This document shows, piece after piece, positions 38,041 through 47,527 of a stretch of DNA of 64,000 bases. The notes below the pieces were generated by a model. That model was not told where the DNA came from. It did not search any database and saw only the letters and a list, made by a program, of their open reading frames with translations. Source of the stretch: an uncultured Caryophanales bacterium (lineage in GTDB: Bacteria > Bacillota_I > Bacilli_A > RF39 > UBA660). The DNA is taken from NCBI GenBank assembly GCA_947169395.1, contig CAMVPJ010000002.1, positions 3,895 through 67,894 on the forward strand. The letters run 5' to 3'. Position 1 is the first letter of the stretch, and every line of letters starts with the position of its first letter. The translations under genes were made by a program, and so were the position numbers.

Positions 38041-40586
38041 ACTTTACACTTTTTTACACTATAAATAATTAAAATGCCAAGTGACACTAAAGATATAATC
38101 ATACCCTTACCAAGACCTTCGGAATAATAAACTAGTTTTATCTTATGATTACCTTTACTTAAATTAAGTGTAATAAAATCTCCAATCATATTATACTTAA
38201 CTTTTTTACCATTATCATAAATATTCCATCCTTTATCATATGGAATAGATAATAATAATTTAGCATCACTATTAGTATTAATATCACCAGTTACTTTATT
38301 CTTACTAACTTTAACATTTTTAAGCTGATTACTCTTTAATTTATTATAAACTTTATTAAATACATCTTCATCAAAATAGTATAAATAAGCTTTATCTTTA
38401 CCTTTTGCAATTGAATTATCTAATCTCATCTTAATAGTACTATTAACATACTTATTATCTAAACTGACAGTTCCTACATTCTCACTATCAAGAGATTCTA
38501 CATACTCATCATTTATATAAACCGTTTCATACACTGACCAGTTTATCGCAACATCATAATCTACTGTTAAATATATCTTTTTACTATCTGTATTTATATC
38601 AAATTCATAAGATCCATCTTCTAAATATCTTTTAGGAAGTGGTTTTAATATTTTATCATCTATCCCACTAATACTACTTACAAATTTATTTATATTTTCA
38701 AAACTATTTTTATTGCTTACTTTATAATTAGATGCATTATTATCAATTAAATAACCAAGTGATAGTACATAAGGATTTTCATAAAGATAAATATTCTTTT
38801 TTTCATATATTTTTTTAAACGAATTATACTTAGTTATTTCAAATTTAGATTTATATTTATAATAAGTGTCCGTAAGTTCATCCTTACTATTTATATATTT
38901 AATACCAAGTAATGTATCAAATATAGGTAATTTATTTACATCATATATAAGTGTCGTATAAGTAAGAGAACCACCGTGCTTATGAAAGAATCTATATAAA
39001 TCTCCATCATTAGTAGATAAAGCTGTTGTAAAGCCATTAGTTGAACACGTATAACTATCTAAATAGCTATAATAATAGTTACCATCCATACGATAGAAAT
39101 CATTATCAATACTATTCAAATTATTGCATGCTTCATTATAAAACATCGAATAACTATTAACAACTTTCAGTGATTTAACTGTAACAAGTGTATCAGTATA
39201 ATTGATTGTAAGCTCAGTAAGAACAGCAAGTAATATAATTATACCTACTATCCATTTTTTATTAATTCTAGTATAGATAAAGAATAAAGTTAAATAAATT
39301 AATCCAATTACAACACTTAATATAATATCAGTATTTGATAAGAACACTAAATATATCTTACTTATTTTGTAACTTATAAATATGTATAGTAATCCTAATA
39401 TTATAAAATATCTTAATTTAATTTTATCTTGATTGTAAAAACATTTACTAGCTAGATAAATTAAAAAGAATGTATAAAAATATGAAAATCTTGATATATA
39501 ACCATTAGGAAAAGAAAACTCTTGCCAAAATAATTGTAAATGTGGAATAGTTAAACTAGCTATAAAGAATAATATAATTAATAAACTCATGATCTTTTCT
39601 TTTCTTTTAATCTTCTTATTAAAGAAATATAGAATTGATAAAGCAAATGAGAATAAGGATACATATATAACTGGTCTATTTCTTCCTAATACTGATGTTG
39701 TATTATGTGTACCAATATATGTTTTAGAAAATACATTACCTAAAAATGTTTTATATATTGTAACTAAATTAAAATCAAGCAAATTTCTATCTAAACTAAA
39801 ACGCATTACATGACTTATATTGATAATTGCAGGAATTAATATAAATGCTGAAATACCTCCGGCAAGTAAACTAAAGAGAGCAAATCGAATTAATATCTTA
39901 CCATATACTTTTATATTTTTAAATTTATATTTAGAGAATAATTCATACAAGAAATATATAACACAAAATATACATAGCATATATGCCATATAAAAGTTAA
40001 ACATAATAGCAAGTGATAGTGTAATTACATAATATATTGGTTTATTATCAATTAATTTATTTATACCTATCATAACAAGCGGAGCCATATATATAACATC
40101 AAACCACATATTATTAAAGTAATATACTGTTGTAAATCCCATTAATGCATAACTAGTTGAAAATATTAAATTAGTAAATTTATTACCATATTTATAATCT
40201 AAGAATCTATTCATAAATAGACCGCACAAGCCAAACTTCATCATTAGAATAATAAATGTCATAAATGGTGTATCTACTTTAGATATAAACATATAAAATA
40301 TGTTAAAAGGACTAGCTAGATAATATGCAAATGTACTTGCCATATTACCACCTAAGCCTTTAGAAAATGAATAAAATATTGAATCACTACCTACAAGTAC
40401 ATTATGTATATAGTTATATAAAGAATTATATTGACTAGCCATATCAGCAAGTAAGTAATTCTCTCCATTTTTAAAGTTAGTTCCATGGCTTATTATTTCT
40501 AAAGTAATAGTAACACCTAATATAATTAGTATTGGGATAATAAATGCAAATATATTAATTAATAGTTTTTTTCTATCTAACTTCAT
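38031..40586 (-). CDS. YfhO-family polytopic membrane protein (putative GT-C glycosyltransferase)
   Basis: 851 residues, with about 12-14 membrane helices: the first at 10-30, a run to about 470, one near the C-terminus (ISLVSLGILIIYSV). Between lies a large outer domain ending in GWNIYDNGKKVKYN and GNHKIKLVYYSEG, typical of YfhO. The first loop (NYLLADMASQYNSLYNY) holds the acidic residue where GT-C enzymes bind lipid sugar. In Bacillus and Listeria relatives YfhO adds sugars to teichoic acids. GAGGT site; transcribed alone. Confidence 0.92.
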   Translation of the reverse strand: MKLDRKKLLINIFAFIIPILIILGVTITLEIISHGTNFKNGENYLLADMASQYNSLYNYIHNVLVGSDSIFYSFSKGLGGNMASTFAYYLASPFNIFYMFISKVDTPFMTFIILMMKFGLCGLFMNRFLDYKYGNKFTNLIFSTSYALMGFTTVYYFNNMWFDVIYMAPLVMIGINKLIDNKPIYYVITLSLAIMFNFYMAYMLCIFCVIYFLYELFSKYKFKNIKVYGKILIRFALFSLLAGGISAFILIPAIINISHVMRFSLDRNLLDFNLVTIYKTFLGNVFSKTYIGTHNTTSVLGRNRPVIYVSLFSFALSILYFFNKKIKRKEKIMSLLIILFFIASLTIPHLQLFWQEFSFPNGYISRFSYFYTFFLIYLASKCFYNQDKIKLRYFIILGLLYIFISYKISKIYLVFLSNTDIILSVVIGLIYLTLFFIYTRINKKWIVGIIILLAVLTELTINYTDTLVTVKSLKVVNSYSMFYNEACNNLNSIDNDFYRMDGNYYYSYLDSYTCSTNGFTTALSTNDGDLYRFFHKHGGSLTYTTLIYDVNKLPIFDTLLGIKYINSKDELTDTYYKYKSKFEITKYNSFKKIYEKKNIYLYENPYVLSLGYLIDNNASNYKVSNKNSFENINKFVSSISGIDDKILKPLPKRYLEDGSYEFDINTDSKKIYLTVDYDVAINWSVYETVYINDEYVESLDSENVGTVSLDNKYVNSTIKMRLDNSIAKGKDKAYLYYFDEDVFNKVYNKLKSNQLKNVKVSKNKVTGDINTNSDAKLLLSIPYDKGWNIYDNGKKVKYNMIGDFITLNLSKGNHKIKLVYYSEGLGKGMIISLVSLGILIIYSVKKCKVKR

Positions 40587-40620
40587 AATTTTTACCTCGA
40601 TTTAATTATATACTAACGAG

Positions 40621-40647
40621 AAAAAAAACTCAAGGTTATTCTTGAGC
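40621..40647 (-). terminator. Terminator of the first SASP gene
   Basis: CTCAAG / CTTGAG hairpin followed by eight T on the minus strand, next to the SASP stop codon. Confidence 0.85.
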
Positions 40648-40836
40648 TTACATGTTTCTATTATTTAAGTACTCTTCCCCAAGCTTAACTAATCTTTTAG
40701 TCATCTCGCCACCAACAGTACCATTTAATCTACTTGATGTATCTGCACCTAGTTTAATTCCAAGTTCACGAGCTATTTCATATTTTAAATTCTCGATAGC
40801 TTCTTTAGAACCATTTACAACTAACTTATTGTTCAT
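40648..40836 (-). CDS. Alpha/beta-type small acid-soluble spore protein
   Basis: 62 residues. Conserved SASP blocks: EAIENLKYEIARELGI, holding the GPR protease cleavage region, and NGTVGGEMTKRLVKLGEE, which binds DNA. Coats spore DNA in the A-like form and gives UV and heat resistance. A GGAGGTGTAGT site precedes the ATG. Upstream GTATA then CAATAATA could be a weak sigma-G promoter. Paralogue of the next gene; shows that the organism sporulates. Confidence 0.93.
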   Translation of the reverse strand: MNNKLVVNGSKEAIENLKYEIARELGIKLGADTSSRLNGTVGGEMTKRLVKLGEEYLNNRNM

Positions 40837-40882
40837 ACTACACCTCCAGTAATATTATTGACAAAATTCGCACTATTATACT

Positions 40883-40905
40883 AAAAAAAGATAGTAGTAA
40901 CTATC
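40883..40905 (-). terminator. Terminator of the second SASP gene
   Basis: GATAGT-TACT-ACTATC followed by seven T on the minus strand, just after the SASP stop codon. Confidence 0.85.
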
Positions 40906-40919
40906 CATTTTTAATATAA

Positions 40920-41126
40920 TTATTTAGTTTGGTAACTAGATCCACCTAAGTGTTGTTCACCCATTTTAACTAATCTCTTAGTAATTTCTCCTCCAACAGA
41001 ACCATTAGCTCTTGAAGTTGCATCTGGACCCATAGTAACACCTAATTCTGAAGCTATTTCATATTTCATTTTTTCGATAGCTTGTTTAGCACCAGGTACT
41101 ACAAATTGATTATTCTTATTATTCAT
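40920..41126 (-). CDS. Alpha/beta-type small acid-soluble spore protein, second copy
   Basis: 68 residues, paralogous to the first [20 protein letters not shown] (GPR site) and [23 protein letters not shown]. The extra Asn-rich start and SSYQTK tail are specific to this copy. AGGAGGTGA precedes the ATG. Own terminator and own likely forespore promoter, so the two copies can differ in level. Confidence 0.95.
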   Translation of the reverse strand: MNNKNNQFVVPGAKQAIEKMKYEIASELGVTMGPDATSRANGSVGGEITKRLVKMGEQHLGGSSYQTK

Positions 41127-41148
41127 ACATTCACCTCCTGTACACTAA

Positions 41149-41177
41149 TAGAATGTGCACAAAAAGTTATTTCATAC
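41149..41177 (-). promoter_or_regulatory. Putative sigma-G (forespore) promoter of SASP gene
   Basis: On the minus strand GTATG (41173-41177), 17-base spacer, CATTCTA (41149-41155), close to the sigma-G pattern GYATR...CATnnTA. It lies about 23 bases before the SASP start, as expected. Confidence 0.6.
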
Positions 41178-41198
41178 ATTTTTTTTATTGGTAATTAT

Positions 41199-42371
41199 TT
41201 ACAATATATCATCAAAGTTATTATTATCTAAATTACTAATTACTTCTATATTATTTATAGCCTCATCAATTAATGATTCATAATCAAAGTTTTTTTCATA
41301 AAGTTCACACTTATCAAGTGTTGGATTAATAACAGGATGTTTTGGTACAAATACTGTACAACAATCTTCATATGGTAAAATACTAGTTTCATATGTACCA
41401 ATTTTTTTTGCAATATCAATTATTTCTAATTTATCCATACAAGCAACAGGTCTAATTACAGGTATATCACATACATTATTTATTACATTCATACTACTTA
41501 ATGTTTGTGATGCAACTTGACCAATACTCTCTCCATTAAATATAACTTGCATTTTATTCTTTTTTGCAAACTTTTCTGCTATACGATACATCATTCTGCG
41601 CATAATAGTAATGATGTATTCTTCTTTTACATTACGAAGAATAGTCTCTTGTATTTTTGTAAAAGGTACAATATTTACTTTAATATTACCAGAATACTTA
41701 TTAATAATGTTAGCTAAACTAATTACTTTATTTTTAGCTTGGTCTGATGTATGTGGTGGAGATTCAAAGTATAAACACTCAATATCTACTCCACGCTTTA
41801 AGGCTAAATATCCAGCAACTGGAGAATCTATTCCTCCACTTAACATTAAAAGTGATTTACCTTGAATACCAACTGGATATCCACCTAATCCTTTAATTTC
41901 ATTAAAATAGATAAATGATCCTTCTACTCTAATTTCTATCTTAATATGCAATTCTGGATTATGGACATCAACTCTAACTTCCTTATTTTTTAAAATTTTA
42001 GTCGCAACCATTTTATTAAAATCCATACTATGTGTCTCAAATCTTTTATCTGCTCTTTTAGTATCTACTTTGAATGTTTTAAAAGACTCATTTTTCACAA
42101 GATCATAAACACTATCAATAATAGTATCACTATTATTATCTACTTTATAAGCAACAACTATACTATGAATTCCAAAAATATTTTTAAGTTTTTCTACAAT
42201 AATATCTATATCACTAGATTCTATATATATTCTAGATCTATCTGATTTCATACTATAATTAATATTACCTAATATATTTTTAATATTATTAGTTAATTTT
42301 TTAATAAATACATTTCTATTACCTTTTTTTGTAGTTAGTTCTCCATATTTAATAAATATAAGTTTCTGCAT
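41199..42371 (-). CDS. thiI: tRNA 4-thiouridine / thiazole sulfurtransferase
   Basis: 390 residues: N-terminal ferredoxin-like and THUMP domains (KYGELTTKKGNRNVF), then the PP-loop ATPase domain with LMLSGGIDSPVAGYLALKRGV and a FNGESIGQVASQTLSS loop. A Cys pair is seen in YEDCCTVFVPKHP. The rhodanese extension found in Enterobacteria is absent, normal for Firmicutes. No iscS/nifS is adjacent. ATG after a GAGGTGT site; ten codons upstream are excluded. Confidence 0.94.
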   Translation of the reverse strand: MQKLIFIKYGELTTKKGNRNVFIKKLTNNIKNILGNINYSMKSDRSRIYIESSDIDIIVEKLKNIFGIHSIVVAYKVDNNSDTIIDSVYDLVKNESFKTFKVDTKRADKRFETHSMDFNKMVATKILKNKEVRVDVHNPELHIKIEIRVEGSFIYFNEIKGLGGYPVGIQGKSLLMLSGGIDSPVAGYLALKRGVDIECLYFESPPHTSDQAKNKVISLANIINKYSGNIKVNIVPFTKIQETILRNVKEEYIITIMRRMMYRIAEKFAKKNKMQVIFNGESIGQVASQTLSSMNVINNVCDIPVIRPVACMDKLEIIDIAKKIGTYETSILPYEDCCTVFVPKHPVINPTLDKCELYEKNFDYESLIDEAINNIEVISNLDNNNFDDIL

Positions 42372-42410
42372 AAAAACACCTCGCAAAAGATTATAACACA
42401 CAACAAGTAT

Positions 42411-42439
42411 TTACTCAAGTAAGTAAAATGTGCTAAAAT
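42411..42439 (+). promoter_or_regulatory. Promoter giving a nearly leaderless mRNA
   Basis: TTACTC (42411-42416), 17-base spacer, extended -10 TGCTAAAAT (42431-42439). The ATG at 42446 is 7 bases after the -10, the normal distance for the transcription start, so the mRNA would begin at or next to the start codon. Confidence 0.55.
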
Positions 42440-42445
42440 TTAGGT

Positions 42446-42976
42446 ATGAAAGAGATAATAGGATATAAATCATTGGATAAAGATTATAAAGATATAAGTG
42501 GAAATAAATTAGAAGAAAATAAAACTTATCATGTAGATGGTAAAATTATTTATGGTAACGGTGGAAATGGATATCACTTTGCTAAAAAATTAGAAGATAC
42601 ATTGCGCTATCAATTAAAAGATGAAGACTATCTAACTAGACCTAATATAGCTAAAGTAATTGGTTTTGGTGATATAGTAGAATCATTTGATGAATATTAT
42701 GGTTACTACGAATTATATGCTGCTGAAAATATAAAGATATTAAAGTATTTGAGTGAAGAAGAAATAATTGCTTATGCCTTAAAACTAAGTGAAACTAGAA
42801 TGTTGCGATTTGTATCCTCATATAGACTTAGTATTGATGAGATAAAACTATTGAAAAATAAATATCTATCTGTAGATTTAGCTATTCTTTATTACCAAAT
42901 GAAAATACATAGTACTTATCAATTATTTCACTCAAATAATTACGATAAAGTAAAAAAACTAGTTAGAAACATCTAA
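42446..42976 (+). CDS. Hypothetical protein, possibly DUF7666-like
   Basis: 176 residues. The opening IIGYKSLDKDYKDISGNKLEENKTYHVDGKI and GGNGYHFAKKLEDTLRY, followed by a GFGDIVES...YYELYAAENIKILK segment, recalls the DUF7666 fold of phage and mobile-element proteins, but I am not sure. The C-terminal half is helical. It has no clear binding site, consistent with a leaderless transcript. Single gene. Confidence 0.6.
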   Translation: MKEIIGYKSLDKDYKDISGNKLEENKTYHVDGKIIYGNGGNGYHFAKKLEDTLRYQLKDEDYLTRPNIAKVIGFGDIVESFDEYYGYYELYAAENIKILKYLSEEEIIAYALKLSETRMLRFVSSYRLSIDEIKLLKNKYLSVDLAILYYQMKIHSTYQLFHSNNYDKVKKLVRNI

Positions 42977-42983
42977 CTTTTTT
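42961..42983 (+). terminator. Terminator after the DUF7666-like gene
   Basis: AGTTAG-AAACAT-CTAACT then TTTTT, overlapping the stop codon. Confidence 0.8.
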
Positions 42984-43055
42984 GTATTAAAAATAAAATA
43001 TACTCCATAATAATAATGAATATTCTATAACTAGAATATGTAGAAAGGAGTATGT

Positions 43056-43607
43056 ATGAAGAAATTTTTAACTATTACATTTTCATTACTGATTGCATTT
43101 GTAATACTTACTGGATGTAATAATAAAGTTGATGATACTGATATTGATGACGAAGATGAAATTGAAGAATCTACACAAGGTTTTGATGGGGATATAGATA
43201 CATCTTGGGATGAAGTTAGTGATGATTATAATGCTATTGAACTTGAAGCAAGAGAAGAAGTTAGAAATAATGATAATATTACAGCAGATGATGTTAGAAC
43301 GCTTGCAAATACAATCGATACAAAGTATAGAACAATTAGAAATGGTATTACACCTGATAATGAGAGTGATGCAAAAGAATTATACAGAGCTTCAATAAAA
43401 TTACAAGAAATTGCAAAAAAAGATGGTACTCGTGTTGAACACGAAGTAACTACCCTTGCTCTAAATGGTGAGGCTATGGTTAAACAATTCTATGGTGAAG
43501 CAGAAGATGATTTTGATGATTTAAAAGAAGAATTTGAAAATGGTCTTGAATCTATTAAAGGTTATACAGAAGATAAATGGCAAGAGTTTATGGATCTATT
43601 AAAATAA
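43056..43607 (+). CDS. Lipoprotein, unknown function
   Basis: 183 residues. Signal peptide with lipobox ILTGC (Cys about 22), a very acidic linker (DDTDIDDEDEIEES), then a helical domain with EEVRNNDNITADDVRTLANTIDTKYRTIRNGIT. Anchored by lipid to the outer face of the membrane. Family not recognised. AGAAAGGAGTATGT site before the ATG. Followed by a convergent HAD gene. Confidence 0.85.
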   Translation: MKKFLTITFSLLIAFVILTGCNNKVDDTDIDDEDEIEESTQGFDGDIDTSWDEVSDDYNAIELEAREEVRNNDNITADDVRTLANTIDTKYRTIRNGITPDNESDAKELYRASIKLQEIAKKDGTRVEHEVTTLALNGEAMVKQFYGEAEDDFDDLKEEFENGLESIKGYTEDKWQEFMDLLK

Positions 43608-43618
43608 TAGGTCTATTT

Positions 43619-44338
43619 TTATAACTTCTTTTTTAATTCTAATAATTTATTAACACTAATAGTAGGATTATATTTTTCTGGAACAACAATATTATTAGGA
43701 TTATAAAAACATGTATCAATATTATTATTCATTCCACCTAATATATCAGTAGATAGACTATCTCCAACAATTAACATCTTACTTTTATCTTTATTAGTTA
43801 CATTATCAATCATATAATCAAAGAATTCTTTATTAGGTTTAGAATATCCTACTTCTCCTGAACTAACTAATAATGATATATAACTATTTATATTTGCCTT
43901 TTCTATTTTACCTATTGCAGCATCTCTGGGACCATTAGTAGCTATTACTATTTCATACTTATCATATAAACTATTAAGTAAATCACTCGCACCATTAATC
44001 TCTTTAATATTTACACCAAGATTATTACAATATATTTCATTTAAAGATACTGCATCTTTAAATGATAATCTAAGCATACCAAAGAATCTTATAAATCTAG
44101 TAGCTCTTAAATAAGTTATTTTATCTTCTAGTTTAGTAATATAATCTGGAACAATAAGACTTCCTGTTTCCCATGAGTGCCAATAAAGTGTATCATGACT
44201 CTTCCACTTATCAAGTAAAGATTCACTATAACTAATATTTAATGTTTCTAGTACCTTCTTAAATGCATATTTAATTGATTCATGATTATCTATTAGTGTA
44301 TCATCTAAATCAAATATAACTGTTTCATACTTCTTCAT
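43619..44338 (-). CDS. HAD-superfamily hydrolase, YjjG-like nucleotidase
   Basis: 239 residues. HAD motifs I (VIFDLDDTLIDN), II (IVIATNGP), III (GYSKPNKEFFDYM) and IV (MLIVGDSLSTDILGG). The cap domain and NGP/GYSKP wording match the YjjG pyrimidine 5'-nucleotidase group. Cytosolic. Lies one base from the next gene upstream, so probably co-transcribed with it. Confidence 0.9.
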   Translation of the reverse strand: MKKYETVIFDLDDTLIDNHESIKYAFKKVLETLNISYSESLLDKWKSHDTLYWHSWETGSLIVPDYITKLEDKITYLRATRFIRFFGMLRLSFKDAVSLNEIYCNNLGVNIKEINGASDLLNSLYDKYEIVIATNGPRDAAIGKIEKANINSYISLLVSSGEVGYSKPNKEFFDYMIDNVTNKDKSKMLIVGDSLSTDILGGMNNNIDTCFYNPNNIVVPEKYNPTISVNKLLELKKKL

Positions 44339-44339
44339 A

Positions 44340-45263
44340 CTACCTCTTAACTAATACTTTATTTCTTACTGTTCTATACCCTGGTATATTCATTCTTGAT
44401 TCTATATTATTATTATCAGCATGAATAACATAATCTCTCAATGAATACTTATTATATTTATAAATTTCTATATCATATACATAAATATCTACATCATTCT
44501 TATTTTTTACATAAAATGCATTTATATATTCACGGCCTATTTCATTTCTTTTAAACAATTCTAACGAATGAACTAGTGATAACTCCTTATAACTAAGTAA
44601 CTCTCTTAGTATTTTTTCATGCATCCATCTACGGTCAAAATAACTCATATCATTTTTATTAATATCAATATTATCTAGTATAAAATCAATCTTACTATTC
44701 AAATCATTAAAATATGATATATAGTTTTTAAGTACATAAATGTAATCATCACTATAATTATTACTATCACTAATATATCCAATACTTTTATGAATTCCTT
44801 TTTGACTATTTAAATCAACTACATAACTATTACCATCAAGTGATAATCCAAAAGAACAAGTTCTAGAATGAGTACGTATATTCATAATATCATCTTGAAG
44901 ATCTATACTATATGTTTTACCACTTTTCTCATTTATTACATTATATACATGCTTATATCTTCTAAAATCTTTTGTATCAGCTACTACTTTGCTATCTATA
45001 CCAAGTTTCTTTAATATGTAATCTAATATATAAGCAGTTGATACACAAGTTACTTTACCTGATTTAAAGAAATTATCTAAGTAGGATACATTATGTGGTG
45101 CGAAATATAATTCTTTTCTTTTTTTAGTTCCACCAAAGAAAAATTCTTCATCGAATTTAAACCTTAATCCTAAATCAATATATATTTGCATAATAAATTT
45201 AGTTTCATTACTCTTATCTAATTTATTTTTAATATAATTAATATACTTATCTATTTCGTACAT
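44340..45263 (-). CDS. Transglutaminase-like protein, putative Cys-His-Asp fold
   Basis: 307 residues. GKVTCVSTAYILDYILKKLGIDSKVV, then YKHVYNVI and TYSIDLQDD give Cys-His-Asp in the spacing of papain-like transglutaminase folds. No signal peptide, so intracellular. Substrate unknown; the C-terminal half is charged and poorly predicted. Start is the ATG after GGTGATTTT; an earlier in-frame start lacks a site. Confidence 0.7.
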   Translation of the reverse strand: MYEIDKYINYIKNKLDKSNETKFIMQIYIDLGLRFKFDEEFFFGGTKKRKELYFAPHNVSYLDNFFKSGKVTCVSTAYILDYILKKLGIDSKVVADTKDFRRYKHVYNVINEKSGKTYSIDLQDDIMNIRTHSRTCSFGLSLDGNSYVVDLNSQKGIHKSIGYISDSNNYSDDYIYVLKNYISYFNDLNSKIDFILDNIDINKNDMSYFDRRWMHEKILRELLSYKELSLVHSLELFKRNEIGREYINAFYVKNKNDVDIYVYDIEIYKYNKYSLRDYVIHADNNNIESRMNIPGYRTVRNKVLVKR

Positions 45264-45351
45264 AAAATCACCAGCTAAGATATTATACACCAATTAGGAA
45301 ATAAATGATAGTAATTTTTAGTTAAACAAAATTCTACACTTTTTTAGCATT

Positions 45352-45379
45352 AAAAAATCCAAGTATTTCAATATCTTGG
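45352..45379 (-). terminator. Terminator after the kinase-linked gene
   Basis: CCAAG...CTTGG stem with a larger internal paired region and TTTTTT after it on the minus strand, just downstream of the gene at 45382. Confidence 0.75.
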
Positions 45380-45381
45380 TT

Positions 45382-46179
45382 TTATTTTACCTTTGTTTTA
45401 TTATCAACATATTTTAAATCTTTAATATCTTCATCCATTTTATTAAAATGAAAATAATTTATCCCAAATTCTTTACTATATTCATCAATATTTTTTATAT
45501 TACTAATATCTAATTCATTTAATTTAGGGTACTTTTCTAATATATATTCGCGTGCTAACTTTATATATTCTTTATAATTACTTTCATTTATATTTCTATC
45601 TAATATAAAACTCATGAATCTAAATAATCTATTAGTATCAGTTATAATAATTCTGCCTATTAAAATAGATGCAATAACATCAAATCTACATCTTCTAATC
45701 TCTACTAGCTTCTTATATAAATTATTCATTGTATTGTAATCGCTACAATCAAGTAATTTATTATTAGTTAAATCATATCCTGCAACTACATCAGGCATAC
45801 ATCCACCATATTCATAAGAAGTTAAACATAAATATTTAGAATTATAATGAATATTAACTGCTTCTATTTGATCAATAAAATCACTATATACTTTTATAAC
45901 ATCATCATTAGTGTTAATATACCAATTAATATTTTTATTAATAAACTGCCTTATAATAGATACAGAATCATTAATCTTATATACAGAACATATTCCTTGA
46001 TTAAAACACTTAATAAATAGATTTAATTGTTGACCTAACTCATTATTTTTAGTATTAGTATAAATAATATTTTTATCATTTATATAAATTACATCATTTC
46101 CATTTGCATCTTTAGTTAAATAAAATGGTAAATTACTACTATTATTATCTAAATAAAACGGTATACATTTCTCTTTCAT
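45382..46179 (-). CDS. Unknown protein co-translated with histidine kinase
   Basis: 265 residues, soluble, with five cysteines among positions 5-190 and no family recognised. It overlaps the kinase stop by 4 bases (ATGA), so its job is likely linked to the kinase, yet it has no receiver domain and no HTH. It could be a partner that reads or blocks the kinase. Followed by a clear terminator, so it ends the operon. Confidence 0.7.
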   Translation of the reverse strand: MKEKCIPFYLDNNSSNLPFYLTKDANGNDVIYINDKNIIYTNTKNNELGQQLNLFIKCFNQGICSVYKINDSVSIIRQFINKNINWYINTNDDVIKVYSDFIDQIEAVNIHYNSKYLCLTSYEYGGCMPDVVAGYDLTNNKLLDCSDYNTMNNLYKKLVEIRRCRFDVIASILIGRIIITDTNRLFRFMSFILDRNINESNYKEYIKLAREYILEKYPKLNELDISNIKNIDEYSKEFGINYFHFNKMDEDIKDLKYVDNKTKVK

Positions 46180-47438
46180 ATTTCATCCTCTCCTATAATT
46201 GGTAATTTGATTGTCACTTTTGTTCCTATAAACTCTTTTGATTTATAATCTAGAGTACCATTATGAGCTTTAACTATTTCATCAGATAATGATACACCAA
46301 GTCCAGTACCTCTATTCTTAGTTGTATAAAATGGTTCTTTAATTTTAGATAGTATCTTCTTACTTATTCCATTTCCACTATCACTAACAATTATATTCAC
46401 ATTATTATCTTTTATTACTTCTTCTATCGTTAGTATTTTTTTATCACTATTATCCATTGCTTCAATACTATTTTTAATAATATTTATAAGTACTTGCGCA
46501 AGTCTATTATAATCCCCATTAATATATATTTCATCATCAATTAAATCACTGCTAAATTCAATATTATTTGCTTCTATTAAAGGTAATTCTCTATTAATAA
46601 TATCTTCTATAAGCATATTTATATCCATCAAATCAAAGGAGATATTAGCCTTATTTACAAGTAAAAAATCTTCAAGTAAATTAAGTAATCTATCTATTTC
46701 CGACTTTATAATAGGAATATATTTTTCTACTTGCTTCTTATTTTTAACATTCATCATATCTAAATAAGCTTTTATTACGGCAATAGGATTTTTAATCTCG
46801 TGTGTTATTTTAAATAGTGATGTTTTAATACGACTATCTTGTTTAATCTTCTTATACTTGTTATTTTCTTTAATAATATTTTCACCTAAATTATAAAGCA
46901 AGTAAATAATATGAATTAAGATATAGTTAAATATTACTAAGAAAATCATATTGATTAGTCCTAATGATACATATATTTGATAATTTGAACTAAGTAACCA
47001 TATTATCAAGAAAACATAATCTATTATTAAAAATAGATCAATAAATATAAAATCAGATATATTATGTTTGTTCTTTACTCTATTGAGTAAGTTTAGAATA
47101 AAGTAAGGAACTATCATAAATGTCATAAAGTTAAATGAATTATAATATATTATTAATAGTAAAATAGATAATATACTTGCAATAGTTACTCTATTTCTTA
47201 AATAAGCAATTATAATAATACTGTTAAGTAGTAAAAATGTAATTATTGGATATATAGTAGTTGTATAACTACTTACTATATATACTATAGATAATAATAC
47301 TATATCAAATATTAAATACTTAGATTTATTAGTAATACTATTGTTAGAACTAATTAATACTATATAAAAAAATAGTGGACATAATATATATACTAAATCA
47401 GAGAATAATGTAGAAAAAAAAGTAGAACTAAGACTCAT
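46176..47438 (-). CDS. Membrane sensor histidine kinase, orphan
   Basis: 420 residues. About six to seven N-terminal membrane helices (to about 190), then a HisKA dimerisation helix with KITHEIKNPIAVIKAYLDMM (phospho-His) and a HATPase domain: IIKNSIEAM (N box), VSDSGNGIS (G1), FYTTKNRGTGLGVSLS (F/G2). The layout is that of KinB-like sporulation kinases, with no outer sensor. No response regulator is adjacent. Start ATG is preceded by GGTGATT; a TTG just before it is less likely. Upstream lie three Spo0A boxes. Confidence 0.92.
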   Translation of the reverse strand: MSLSSTFFSTLFSDLVYILCPLFFYIVLISSNNSITNKSKYLIFDIVLLSIVYIVSSYTTTIYPIITFLLLNSIIIIAYLRNRVTIASILSILLLIIYYNSFNFMTFMIVPYFILNLLNRVKNKHNISDFIFIDLFLIIDYVFLIIWLLSSNYQIYVSLGLINMIFLVIFNYILIHIIYLLYNLGENIIKENNKYKKIKQDSRIKTSLFKITHEIKNPIAVIKAYLDMMNVKNKKQVEKYIPIIKSEIDRLLNLLEDFLLVNKANISFDLMDINMLIEDIINRELPLIEANNIEFSSDLIDDEIYINGDYNRLAQVLINIIKNSIEAMDNSDKKILTIEEVIKDNNVNIIVSDSGNGISKKILSKIKEPFYTTKNRGTGLGVSLSDEIVKAHNGTLDYKSKEFIGTKVTIKLPIIGEDEI

Positions 47439-47470
47439 CAAATCACCAGAGTAAGTATATTACATATCTT

Positions 47471-47497
47471 TGTCGAAATTTGTCGAATTAAGTCGAA
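47471..47497 (-). promoter_or_regulatory. Three 0A (Spo0A) boxes in 10-bp phase
   Basis: TGTCGAA (47471-47477), TGTCGAA (47481-47487) and AGTCGAA (47491-47497) at exact 10-base steps upstream of the kinase start on the other strand. The 0A box consensus is TGNCGAA. They sit just upstream of a TAATAT box (about 47457-47462). Confidence 0.75.
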
Positions 47498-47504
47498 GAC
47501 AAAC

Positions 47505-47527
47505 AAAAATGACTTATTTTAAGTCAT
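47505..47527 (-). terminator. Terminator of the EIIB-like gene
   Basis: ATGACTT-AAAAT-AAGTCAT then TTTTT on the minus strand, overlapping the stop codon and lying next to the 0A boxes. Confidence 0.8.

Noticed and set aside
41199..42371. thiI as part of an iron-sulphur or thiamine operon
   Set aside because: No cysteine desulphurase or thi gene is adjacent; it is treated as a lone gene.
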